The position numbers and the translations under genes are program-made. Below the pieces are notes generated by a model. The model made no database searches. It saw only the letters and a program-made list of their open reading frames with translations, and was not told the origin of the DNA. A stretch of 64,000 nucleotides of DNA from Pseudomonas zanjanensis (lineage in GTDB: Bacteria; Pseudomonadota; Gammaproteobacteria; Pseudomonadales; Pseudomonadaceae): contig NZ_JABWRB020000001.1 of NCBI RefSeq assembly GCF_014268745.2, forward strand, positions 310,001 to 374,000, in the 5' to 3' direction. Positions within the stretch are counted from its first letter, which is position 1, and each line of letters opens with the position of its first letter. This document shows, piece after piece, positions 46,123 through 54,188 of this stretch.

Positions 46123-47340
46123 TCAGGCCTCAGGTTTCTTGGTCAACCCATCCGCCCGAAACATCCCACGGATCCCCCGCACAGCCTGGCGAATCCGGTC
46201 CTGGTTCTCGATCAGCGCAAAGCGCACATGATCATCTCCATATTCCCCGAACCCCACCCCCGGCGAGACGCAGACCTTGGCTTCGGCCAACAGCTTCTTG
46301 GCAAATTCCAGCGAGCCCAGGTGCGCATAGGCATCGGGAATCTTCGCCCAGACGTACATCGAAGCCTTGGGGTTTTCCACCATCCAGCCCAGCTCATGCA
46401 GGCCCTTGACCAACACATTGCGGCGTTGGCGGTACTGTTCGGCGATGTCGCGCACGCATTGCTGGTCGCCTTCGAGAGCGGCGATGGCGGCCACTTGCAG
46501 CGGGGTGAAGGTGCCGTAGTCGTGGTAGCTCTTGATCCGCGCCAGGGCGCTGACCAGTTCCGGGTTGCCGACCATGAAGCCGATGCGCCAGCCGGCCATG
46601 TTGTAGCTCTTGGACAGAGTGAAGAACTCCACCGCGATGTCTTTGGCGCCAGGCACCTGCATGATCGACGGGGCTTTCCAGCCGTCATAGACGATGTCGG
46701 CGTAGGCCAGGTCGTGGATCACCAGCACGTCGTACTGCTTGGCGAGGGCGATGACCCGTTCGAAGAAGTCCAGCTCCACGCGTTGGGCGGTGGGGTTGGA
46801 GGGAAAGCCCAGAATCATCATCTTCGGCTTGGGAATCGAGCCGCGAATGGCCCGCTCCAGTTCGTCGAAGAAATCCACCCCTGGCACCAGCGGCACCGAA
46901 CGCACCTGGGCGCCGGCGATCACCGCGCCGTAGATGTGGATCGGATAGCTGGGGTTGGGCACCAGCACCGTGTCGCCCTGGTCCAGGGTAGCCAGCATCA
47001 GGTGTGCCAGGCCTTCCTTGGACCCGATGGTGACGATGGCTTCGCTTTCCGGGTCGATGTCCACTTCATAGCGGTCCTTGTACCAGCGCGAAATGGCGCG
47101 GCGCAGGCGTGGGATGCCTTTGGACGTGGAGTAGCCGTGGGTGTCTTCACGCTGGGCGACGGTGACCAGTTTCTCCACGATGTGCGGGGGCGTGGCGCCG
47201 TCGGGGTTACCCATGCTCAAGTCGATGATGTCTTCGCCGCGCCGACGCGCAGCCATCTTCAGCTCGGCAGTGATATTGAATACGTACGGGGGGAGTCGAT
47301 CGATGCGCGCAAAGCGGCGCGGCGAACCTTGTTCGGCCAT
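46123..47340 (-). CDS. alaC: alanine transaminase AlaC
   Basis: This 405-residue class I/II PLP aminotransferase makes alanine from pyruvate. It shows [18 protein letters not shown], the PLP-contacting [10 protein letters not shown] and [12 protein letters not shown], and the PLP lysine in [15 protein letters not shown]. The block order fits AlaC rather than AspC. The ATG at 47340 follows GAGGCAACA; the open frame further upstream has no ribosome site. Located beside the gluconate genes but read towards them. Confidence 0.88.
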   Translation of the reverse strand: MAEQGSPRRFARIDRLPPYVFNITAELKMAARRRGEDIIDLSMGNPDGATPPHIVEKLVTVAQREDTHGYSTSKGIPRLRRAISRWYKDRYEVDIDPESEAIVTIGSKEGLAHLMLATLDQGDTVLVPNPSYPIHIYGAVIAGAQVRSVPLVPGVDFFDELERAIRGSIPKPKMMILGFPSNPTAQRVELDFFERVIALAKQYDVLVIHDLAYADIVYDGWKAPSIMQVPGAKDIAVEFFTLSKSYNMAGWRIGFMVGNPELVSALARIKSYHDYGTFTPLQVAAIAALEGDQQCVRDIAEQYRQRRNVLVKGLHELGWMVENPKASMYVWAKIPDAYAHLGSLEFAKKLLAEAKVCVSPGVGFGEYGDDHVRFALIENQDRIRQAVRGIRGMFRADGLTKKPEA

Positions 47341-47545
47341 TGTTGCCTCGAGATACGTGAGCGCCCGGAACCGTCCGAGCGACGTTGGCCACTGCGGTGG
47401 CCTGCGGCGCAAGATAATCGGGCGGATGTCGGATTGTCCAGTAGCCGCGTCGAACTATTTTCGACGACACTGTCGCCCAGGCTGCGGCGCTATCGATGGT
47501 CGCCGCGACATGTTTAACCTGTCTCTCCCAATCCTGATGGAATGA

Positions 47546-48211
47546 ATGATGGAATTTTCCAGCGGCTTCCTGCTGAGCCTTTCCCTGTGCCTGGACATTG
47601 GCGTGGCCAATATCGCGATGATCACCCTGGCGATGCAGCGTGGCTATTTCCAGGGTTTCGCCTTGGGCCTGGGCACTTGCGTGGGCGACCTGGTCTACGC
47701 CGTCCTGGCCCTGGCCGGCATGACCGTGCTGCTGCAATACGAAACGGTGCGCTGGGTGCTGTGGCTCGGTGGTTCGGTGCTGTTGCTGTATTTCGCGGCG
47801 AAGATGATCCATTCGGCGATCTATCACAGCACCGTACTGGCCGAGGCGGGCGAGGTGCAGGGCAACTCTTCGCGCCAGGAGTTTTTTCGCGGGATTTTCC
47901 TGGCCATGTCATCGCCCAGTGCCATCCTCTGGTTCGCGGCGGTGGGCGGCACGCTGATTGCTCGTTCGGGCGGCGGAACCTTGCTCAGCTCGGCGCTGTT
48001 CCTCAGCGGTTTTCTCTGTGCCGGGCTGCTGTGGTGCGCGGCCTTGTGCCTGGCCGCGACCCAGGGCGGCAAACTGTTGGGGGATAAACTGTTGCGCTAT
48101 TCCTATTGGGCATCCGCCGCGATCTTCTGCTATTTCGCAGTATATGTGATCGTTTCTGGCTACAACGAGTTTGTAGGAAAAACCGGCACCGGCACTGTGC
48201 CTGGCTTCTGA
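47546..48211 (+). CDS. LysE/RhtB-family amino-acid exporter
   Basis: This 221-residue membrane protein has about six hydrophobic segments and the LysE-type order (SLSLCLDIGVANIAMITLAMQ, GLGTCVGDLVYAVLALAG, SSPSAILWFAAVGG). The substrate is unknown. Two adjacent ATG codons start the frame at 47546. It is divergent from alaC across 205 bp. Confidence 0.82.
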   Translation: MMEFSSGFLLSLSLCLDIGVANIAMITLAMQRGYFQGFALGLGTCVGDLVYAVLALAGMTVLLQYETVRWVLWLGGSVLLLYFAAKMIHSAIYHSTVLAEAGEVQGNSSRQEFFRGIFLAMSSPSAILWFAAVGGTLIARSGGGTLLSSALFLSGFLCAGLLWCAALCLAATQGGKLLGDKLLRYSYWASAAIFCYFAVYVIVSGYNEFVGKTGTGTVPGF

Positions 48212-48290
48212 CAAGCGAAACGGTCCTGCCAATCACGGTTTGGCTTCTATACTGCCAAACCCGACTTCACGTTTGCTGGAGTGTTGCCGC

Positions 48291-48779
48291 ATGGAAAAGC
48301 ACAAACGCGATTGCACAACCGAACCACGCTTTGAGCAGGGACGTTTTCAGCTGATCGCCGGCTTTGGTGCCCGGTTTACCGAGGACACCGCCCAAGACAT
48401 CCCTTTGCTCTGGGAAAAGTTCCTGCCCTGGCTCGGCAAAGTGCCAGGGCAGAAAGATGAAGTGACCTACGGCGTGTGTTGCAACCCGGACGGGAAGGGT
48501 GGGTTCGAATACATCGCCGGCGTGGAGATCAGTCGGCTCGACGATCTGCCGGAGCAATACCGTTGGATCGAAATCCAGCCAGGGCATTACGCGGTCTTCG
48601 AACACAAGGGGCCGTTGAAACAGCTGCCGGACACGTTCCAATACATCTGGAATGAGTGGTTGCCGCATTCCGGCCACGAAGCGGCCGACCTGCCGGAGTT
48701 CGAGCGCTACAGCGAGGATTTCAACCCCAGGACCGGCCAAGGCACCCTGGAGATCTGGATCCCGCTCAAGCCGAGCTGA
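48291..48779 (+). CDS. GyrI-like / AraC effector-binding domain protein
   Basis: This 162-residue protein is a stand-alone ligand-binding domain of the GyrI-like fold: EKFLPWLGKV, TYGVCCNPDG, FEYIAGVEISRLDDLPEQY, IEIQPGHYAVFEHKGPL and FNPRTGQGTLEIWIPL. It lacks a DNA-binding part. Such proteins bind hydrophobic small molecules or act as gyrase inhibitors; which applies here is unknown. The ATG follows GGAGTGTTGCCGC. Confidence 0.82.
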   Translation: MEKHKRDCTTEPRFEQGRFQLIAGFGARFTEDTAQDIPLLWEKFLPWLGKVPGQKDEVTYGVCCNPDGKGGFEYIAGVEISRLDDLPEQYRWIEIQPGHYAVFEHKGPLKQLPDTFQYIWNEWLPHSGHEAADLPEFERYSEDFNPRTGQGTLEIWIPLKPS

Positions 48780-48790
48780 TCGTCGCGGCT

Positions 48791-49399
48791 TCAGTACAAA
48801 CTGGCCTGCACCCGCGCAGGCGCTTCACGGTCGTAAGTCTCGGCATCGAACTGCCCATCATTCAAACGCTTGTGGATCGCCCCGGCGCTGGGCAGGGCTG
48901 AGCGCTCGAGATGGCGGGCCGGGTTCCACAGATCTGAACGCACGATGGCTTTGGCACAATGGAAAAACGCCGCTTCGACCGTCACCAGCAGCACGGTGCG
49001 AGCCGGCTTGCCGTTGACCGCAAAGCGTTCCAGCAGTGCCGGTTCGGCGCTGATCCGGGCGGTGCCGTTGACCCGCAAGGTCTCGCCAATGCCTGGAATG
49101 AGGAACAGCAGCGATACCCGTGGAACGTGCAAAACGTTGCGCAGCGTGTCGATGCGGTTGTTGCCGGGACGATCCGGCAGGGCCAGGGTCCGCTCGTCGA
49201 GGATCTGCACAAAACCTGGCACGTCGCCCCGGGGCGAGCTATCGAGGCCGTCGGGGCCTGCGGAACCGATGACCACCAGCGGCGAGGCCCGGACCATCGC
49301 CTGATAATCCTCGTTCAGAAACGGGATCTGTTTACGCACTGCCCGTTCGTGAGGCAAGCCATACAGGGCTTCCAACTGTTCAATCGACGTCACCATCAT
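48791..49399 (-). CDS. pyridoxamine 5'-phosphate oxidase-family flavoprotein
   Basis: This 202-residue split-barrel protein resembles the FMN-binding PPOX-type group: FVVIGSAGPDGLDSSPRGD-like block (SPLVVIGSAGPDGLDSSPRG), LALPDRPGNNRIDTLRNVL and LLFLIPGIGETLRVNGTA. It is probably an FMN- or F420-related oxidoreductase of unknown substrate, not the vitamin B6 enzyme PdxH. Confidence 0.78.
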   Translation of the reverse strand: MMVTSIEQLEALYGLPHERAVRKQIPFLNEDYQAMVRASPLVVIGSAGPDGLDSSPRGDVPGFVQILDERTLALPDRPGNNRIDTLRNVLHVPRVSLLFLIPGIGETLRVNGTARISAEPALLERFAVNGKPARTVLLVTVEAAFFHCAKAIVRSDLWNPARHLERSALPSAGAIHKRLNDGQFDAETYDREAPARVQASLY

Positions 49400-49430
49400 C
49401 CATTCATCCTGAGTCTATGGGCCAAGGTCT

Positions 49431-49928
49431 TCAAAACATCAACCCCATCCGCCGCTCATAACCGATGCGGCCCTTGTAGGCTTCGCCACTGTCGACCCAG
49501 CCCATCCGGGTGTACAGGCCGATGGCCGAGTCGTTGTCGGCGTCCACCGAGAGCTCCAGCCCGCGGATCTCCGGCCAGGCGGCGCGCGCCACGGCGGGCA
49601 GCGCCTGCAGGCAGGCCTTGCCATAACCTTGGCCCTGGGCCCGGTGGTCGACTTGCAGGGCATGCAGGGTGGCGCTGTGTTCGTTGGCCCAGGCGGGCAG
49701 TACCGGTGGGCGCTTGAGCAGCAGGAAGGCCACCGGCACCTCCTGCGCCAATAGCGCAAAGCCTTTGACCCCGGGGCCGGGTTTGGACAGCAGCGTATGC
49801 AGGGCGCCGTGGATATCGCCGGCGAACTTGATCTGTCCGGGGTGGATTTCGATGGCGGTGACCTGTTCGCGTTGACGCGGGGTCAGGTCTTCGTAGGGGA
49901 CGAGCTGAACGGTCACAAAAACATCCAT
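49431..49928 (-). CDS. GNAT-family N-acetyltransferase
   Basis: This 165-residue protein has the acetyl-CoA-binding segment ALQVDHRAQGQGYGKACLQAL and the C-terminal ELSVDADNDSAIGLYTRMGW typical of GNAT enzymes. The start is uncertain between the ATG at 49928 and a GTG five codons later. The PPOX gene follows 31 bp downstream on the same strand. Confidence 0.8.
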   Translation of the reverse strand: MDVFVTVQLVPYEDLTPRQREQVTAIEIHPGQIKFAGDIHGALHTLLSKPGPGVKGFALLAQEVPVAFLLLKRPPVLPAWANEHSATLHALQVDHRAQGQGYGKACLQALPAVARAAWPEIRGLELSVDADNDSAIGLYTRMGWVDSGEAYKGRIGYERRMGLMF

Positions 49929-50058
49929 TGTTTGCCGGCTAAATGAGACGTGGATTCTAGCGAATTTTTTTCTTTGGATTATTTTTGTTGGATTGTCGAT
50001 TCGCTGTTTCTCCAAACGACCAAGGGTGTCTTCAACAAAAAAACTGCGGAGAATCACC

Positions 50059-50493
50059 ATGAATACCCAAACCACTGAAACCCAGATCCAGGCCCTGATC
50101 GACACCTATCGCCAGGCCGTGATGACCAAGGACGTTGAAAAGGTCATGGCGCTCTATGACGAGGACATTGTCTCGTTCGATGCCATCCAGGCCTTGCAGT
50201 TCAAGGGCAAGGCCGCTTACCGGGCCCATTGGCAAGCCTGCATGGAAATGTGCCCCGGCCCGCACAAGTTCGACTTTCATCAGGTCAAGATTACCCCGGC
50301 CGATAACATCGCCTTCGCCCACTGGCTCGCCTATTGCGGCGGCACCAACGAAAAGGGTGAGGAGCAAGCCTGCTGGATGCGCGTGACGGCCTGCTATCAG
50401 CGTGTTGCCGGACAATGGCGGATCGTCCATGAACATTGGTCCGCCCCGTTCGACCCGATGGCCGGGACGGCGCTGTTCGACCTGCAACCCTGA
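50059..50493 (+). CDS. SnoaL-like/YybH polyketide-cyclase-fold protein
   Basis: This 144-residue alpha+beta barrel protein (IQALIDTYRQAVMTKDVEKV, MALYDEDIVSFDAI, QRVAGQWRIVHEHWSAPFDP) fits the SnoaL/DUF4440 ketosteroid-isomerase-like group. It is the first of a co-directional set with a DGPF protein, a remnant SRPBCC protein and an ECF42-type sigma factor, families that often travel together. The ATG follows CGGAGAATCACC. Confidence 0.82.
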   Translation: MNTQTTETQIQALIDTYRQAVMTKDVEKVMALYDEDIVSFDAIQALQFKGKAAYRAHWQACMEMCPGPHKFDFHQVKITPADNIAFAHWLAYCGGTNEKGEEQACWMRVTACYQRVAGQWRIVHEHWSAPFDPMAGTALFDLQP

Positions 50494-50560
50494 TCGTCGG
50501 TTTTTTTGCCGAGAGTCATTCTGCCGTCCATAGTTGATCAGTCCGATCACGGAGCCTTCC

Positions 50561-50905
50561 ATGAAGTACCTATGCCTGGTGTATAGCAACGAACACACGC
50601 TGCACAATTCGCCCGACAGCCCGGAGGACGCCGAGTGCATGGCCTATGCCGAGTCGATCCAGGGCAGCGGGCGCATGGTGGCCGCCGAGGCCCTGGAGTC
50701 GGTACAGACCGCCACGACGGTGCGCATGCGCGGCGGCAAGCTGTCGATCACCGACGGCCCGTTCGCCGAAACCAAGGAGCAACTGGCGGGCTTCTATTTG
50801 ATCGACGCCAAGGACCTCAACGAAGCCATCCAGGTCGCCGGCAATATTCCGGCGGCCCGGGTCGGCTGCGTCGAAGTACGACCGGTACGCCAACTGAACC
50901 CCTGA
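50561..50905 (+). CDS. YCII/DGPF-domain protein
   Basis: This 114-residue protein (MKYLCLVYSNE, GGKLSITDGPFAETKEQLAGFYLID, IPAARVGCVEVRPV) carries the DGPF motif that names the family. DGPF genes are the standard neighbours of ECF42 sigma factors. The enzymatic role is unknown; the YCII fold can be hydrolytic. The ATG follows CGGAGCC. Confidence 0.9.
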   Translation: MKYLCLVYSNEHTLHNSPDSPEDAECMAYAESIQGSGRMVAAEALESVQTATTVRMRGGKLSITDGPFAETKEQLAGFYLIDAKDLNEAIQVAGNIPAARVGCVEVRPVRQLNP

Positions 50906-50932
50906 ACAACAAGCACAAACAGGATTTCATTC

Positions 50933-51103
50933 ATGAACCACACAACGGCCTCTCATGCGTTATCCCAAACCCGTTACACCGCCCGTGCGCTGCACTGGAG
51001 CGAGGAGGATCGCCAGGCGCACGAAGCCATGGGCTTCCATGAAGGGTGGGGCGAGAGCCTGGACCGGCTTGAAGCGCTGGTTATCCGAGGCATGCCCGAC
51101 TGA
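50933..51103 (+). pseudogene. internally deleted SRPBCC/AHSA1 protein
   Basis: The 56-residue frame joins a typical SRPBCC start (MNHTTASHALSQTR) directly to a typical SRPBCC end (YTARALHWSEEDRQAHEAMGF then HEGWGESLDRLEALV). Full-length relatives are about 150-160 residues, so roughly 100 codons of the central barrel are missing in frame. The product could not form the ligand cavity. The last base of its stop codon is the first base of the sigma-factor ATG, so the remnant may be kept for translational coupling. Confidence 0.65.
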
Positions 51104-52338
51104 TGTCGGCCGAAACGGTCAAGGCGCGGGTCGAGCAGGTGTATCGGCAAGACTCGCGACGGATCCTGGCGACGCTGATTCGCCTGCTGGGGGACTTCGA
51201 CCTGGCGGAAGAGGCCTTGCACGAGGCCTTTTTCATTGCGGTCGAGCGCTGGCAGCGCGACGGCGTGCCGGACAATCCACGGGCCTGGCTGGTGTCTGCC
51301 GGGCGTTTCAAGGCCATCGACAGTTTGCGCCGACGGGCGCGTTTCGCCGCGTCCCAACCGATGTTGATCGCCCAACTCGAGGAACTGGAACAGGGCCAGT
51401 GGAGTGACGAAGACGTGGAAGACGATCGCCTGCGGCTGATTTTTACCTGCTGCCACCCAGCCCTGGCGGCGGATGCCCAGGTGCCCCTGACGCTGCGGGA
51501 AGTCTGCGACCTGACCACCGAGCAGATCGCCCGGGCATTCCTCGCCGCCCCGGCGGCCATTGCCCAGCGCATCGTGCGGGCCAAGGCGAAAATCCGCGAT
51601 GCCAGGATCCCCTACCAGGTGCCGTCCCGGGCGGAGCTGCCGGAGCGTCTGGACAGCGTGCTGCGGGTGATCTACCTGGTGTTCAACGAAGGGTACTCGG
51701 CGTCGATGGGCGCCGAGCTGACCCGCGAAGACCTGACGCGCGAAGCCATCCGCCTCGGGCGTCTGCTGATGGAGTTGCTGCCCGAGGCCGAGGTCATGGG
51801 GCTGCTGGCGTTGATGCTGCTGCACGAATCCCGGCGACCGGCGCGAACGTCGTCGACCGGTGAGCTGGTCCTGCTGGATGAACAGTCCCGATCCTTGTGG
51901 GATGCCGAGCTGATCGCCGAGGGCTGCGCGTTGGTGGAAGCCGCGCTGAAAACCCGGCGGTTCGGGCCGTACTGCTTGCAAGCGGCGATAGCGGCGGTGC
52001 ATGCCGAAGCGCCGACGGCCGAGGAGACCGATTGGCCGCAGATCGTCGGGCTCTATGATGTGCTGCTGCGGGCCGTGCCGTCGCCGGTGATCGAACTCAA
52101 CCGAGCCGCCGCCCTGGCCAAGCGCGACGGGCCCCAGGAAGGGCTGCGCCTGGTTGACGGAATACTCGCCAGGGGCGATTTGACGGACTATCACCTGGCC
52201 CATTCGGCACGGGCGGAGTTCTGTCGGCAGTTAGGGCAGGTGGAGGAGGCGCGGGCCGCCTACCGACGTGCGCTTGAACTGACGCAGCAACTGCCGGAAC
52301 GGCGGTTCATTGAAGCCAGGCTCGCCGGGTTGCAGTGA
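51103..52338 (+). CDS. ECF42-type RNA polymerase sigma factor with C-terminal TPR-like domain
   Basis: This 411-residue sigma factor is far longer than ordinary ECF factors. Region 2 (ILATLIRLLGDFDLAEEALHEA, NPRAWLVSAGRFKAIDSLRRR) and region 4 (LTTEQIARAFLAAPAAIAQRIVRAKAKIR) fill the first 180 residues. The rest is a helical TPR-like domain (LNRAAALAKRDGPQEGLRLVDG, AHSARAEFCRQLGQVEEARAAYRRAL) thought to regulate activity in place of an anti-sigma factor. The DGPF and SRPBCC neighbours are diagnostic of the ECF42 group. Confidence 0.88.
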   Translation: MSAETVKARVEQVYRQDSRRILATLIRLLGDFDLAEEALHEAFFIAVERWQRDGVPDNPRAWLVSAGRFKAIDSLRRRARFAASQPMLIAQLEELEQGQWSDEDVEDDRLRLIFTCCHPALAADAQVPLTLREVCDLTTEQIARAFLAAPAAIAQRIVRAKAKIRDARIPYQVPSRAELPERLDSVLRVIYLVFNEGYSASMGAELTREDLTREAIRLGRLLMELLPEAEVMGLLALMLLHESRRPARTSSTGELVLLDEQSRSLWDAELIAEGCALVEAALKTRRFGPYCLQAAIAAVHAEAPTAEETDWPQIVGLYDVLLRAVPSPVIELNRAAALAKRDGPQEGLRLVDGILARGDLTDYHLAHSARAEFCRQLGQVEEARAAYRRALELTQQLPERRFIEARLAGLQ

Positions 52339-52363
52339 TGAACCACAAGAACAACGAAATTCC

Positions 52364-52453
52364 TGTGGGAGCGGGCTTGCTCGCGAAAACGTCGGCGCAG
52401 TCAAGACAGTTGTTGATTGACCCACCGTCTTCGCGAGCAAGCCCGCTCCCACA
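52364..52453. repeat. REP-type inverted repeat, G family
   Basis: Complete G-family pair after the sigma-factor gene, with loop sequence unlike other copies. Confidence 0.9.
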
Positions 52454-52499
52454 AGGGAAGTGATGACTGATCGCACATCTTCGAAACACCGGAAACCAC

Positions 52500-52523
52500 T
52501 GTGGGAGCGAGCCCGCTCCCACA
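52500..52523. repeat. short solitary REP hairpin
   Basis: The arms tgtgggagcg and cgctcccaca are perfect around the loop agcc. It looks like a G-family element reduced to its minimal hairpin. Confidence 0.8.
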
Positions 52524-52575
52524 GGTTTAGTGGTTTGGCTGGCTGCGTTAATCCGTTTCAGCCAGCCGGCGTTGA

Positions 52576-53928
52576 TCAGAACTCGTGATCAGCGCTGTCC
52601 GGGTTCAGGTCGCTGATGCCCAGTTTGCCCGCGGCCTGTTCGATCGAACCGGTCTGCTTGACCAGGGCGGCGATGGCGTCGCGGACGATCTGGTTGCCAG
52701 CGGTGTTGCCGGCGGCGATCAGTTGGTCGTAGTGCTCACCCTTGTTGGCGTGATCGACCATGACCTGGATCTTGGCCTCGGTGTCGGCCAGCTCGGCCTT
52801 GAGCGCGGTGTCCGCGGCCGGGTCGGCCTTGGCGACCAGCGACGACAGGCTGGCGCCGGTCAGCTTGCTGCCGTCGACGCGGGTGTATTCGCCCAGGTAC
52901 ACGTTACGCACACCCTTGGCATCGTAGAAGTGCGAGTTGTGGGTGTTGTCGCTGAAGCAATCCTGCTCGTCTTCAGGCGAGTTGGCTTCCAGGGACACCT
53001 TCATGCGCTCGCCCGCCAGTTCACCCAGGGACAGGCTGCCCATGCCGAACAGCATCTTGCGCAGGCCGCTCTCGGCCGGCTCGGCTTCCAGGGTGGCGCG
53101 GTAGTTGTCGGCCACGTTCGGCTTCCAGTTACCGACCATTTCCTGCAGGTCGTTGACCAGCAGTTGGGTCACGGACTTGAGGTAGGCACGACGACGGTCG
53201 TTGTGGCCGCCGGTGGCGCCGGCGCCTTCCAGGTAATCCGAAGCTGGGCGATTGCCAGCGCCCGGACCGGTACCGTTGAGGTCTTGGCCCCACAGCAGGA
53301 ATTCGATGGCGTGGTAGCCGGTGGCGACGTTGGCCTCGGAACCGCCCAGCTCGTTCAGGCTGGCGAGTTTTTCCGGGGTGATGTCTTTGACGTCGACCTT
53401 GTCTTCGCCAACCTGGACTTCGGTGTTGGCGATGATGTTGGCGGTGGCGCCCGGGTTGCCCAAGGCGTGTTCGTAGGACTTGTCGACGTAGTCGATCAGG
53501 CCTTCGTCCAGGGGCCAGGCGTTCAATTGGCCTTCCCAGTCGTCGATGATGGTGTTGCCGAAGCGGAACACTTCGCTTTGCAGGTACGGTACGCGTGCGG
53601 CGACCCAGGCAGCCTTGGTGGCTTTCAGGGTCTCGGCGTTCGGCTTGGCCAGGAACGCGTCGACGGCGGTTTGCAGGGTTTTCGCCGTGGATTCGGCATC
53701 GCTGTAGACGGCGTAGACGATGTCGGCGTAGTGCGCGACAACAGCCTTGCCGGCGGCTTCGTCGATTTTGCCAGCGGCAGCAGGGGCGACCGGTGCCGCA
53801 GTGCTGGCGGCCGGCGTTGGCGCTTGCGGCGCGGCGGCCTTGTCTTTGCCTTCGCCGCAACCGGCGAGGGAAATAGCGATGGCCAGCAGACTGGCGGTAG
53901 CCAGGGGCATACGAATCATGGCGAACAT
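52576..53928 (-). CDS. imelysin-family (IrpA-like) lipoprotein
   Basis: This 450-residue protein has a lipobox (AISLAGC, Cys at about residue 24), an Ala/Pro-rich linker to residue 55, and an imelysin domain with the family motif GYHAIEFLLWGQDLNG (GxHxxE). Imelysin proteins are periplasmic or membrane-bound and linked to iron acquisition; one P. aeruginosa member is known as the insulin-cleaving protease IcmP. The neighbours bifA and sodB match the same P. aeruginosa neighbourhood. Iron control is plausible; see the site at 53979. Confidence 0.87.
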   Translation of the reverse strand: MFAMIRMPLATASLLAIAISLAGCGEGKDKAAAPQAPTPAASTAAPVAPAAAGKIDEAAGKAVVAHYADIVYAVYSDAESTAKTLQTAVDAFLAKPNAETLKATKAAWVAARVPYLQSEVFRFGNTIIDDWEGQLNAWPLDEGLIDYVDKSYEHALGNPGATANIIANTEVQVGEDKVDVKDITPEKLASLNELGGSEANVATGYHAIEFLLWGQDLNGTGPGAGNRPASDYLEGAGATGGHNDRRRAYLKSVTQLLVNDLQEMVGNWKPNVADNYRATLEAEPAESGLRKMLFGMGSLSLGELAGERMKVSLEANSPEDEQDCFSDNTHNSHFYDAKGVRNVYLGEYTRVDGSKLTGASLSSLVAKADPAADTALKAELADTEAKIQVMVDHANKGEHYDQLIAAGNTAGNQIVRDAIAALVKQTGSIEQAAGKLGISDLNPDSADHEF

Positions 53929-53978
53929 CCTGCTTCGGTGATGGATGGGACAGGCGCGAGGGTGCGCAAAAACTGCGA

Positions 53979-54003
53979 CATAATGCGAAAGATTTGCATT
54001 ATG
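53979..54003. promoter_or_regulatory. inverted repeat upstream of the imelysin gene
   Basis: The arms cataatgc and gcattatg are perfect around 9 bp. The right half overlaps a weak Fur-like match (about 12 of 19 positions). About 50 bp upstream of the start codon. Confidence 0.4.
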
Positions 54004-54069
54004 TGTAAAGGGTTATGGTTGTAAATATTTCTTGTTTAATGATGAGAATCACCCCCTGTAGGAGGCGTC

Positions 54070-54165
54070 TGTAGGAGTTGCCGAGCGAAGCGAGGCTGCG
54101 ATCTTTCCCCTGGCGCTTGAATTCCAAGCGAACAAACCAACGATCGCAGGCTTCGCCAGCTCCTA
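54070..54165. repeat. inverted repeat, 'T' family
   Basis: Begins tgtaggagttgccgagcgaa and gctgcgatc, and ends gatcgcaggcttcgccagct plus ccta. It is a different sequence family from the G and S elements; its relative is at 60967. Confidence 0.8.
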
Positions 54166-54188
54166 CGAAGGCTTGGCGCTGGGGAGAG

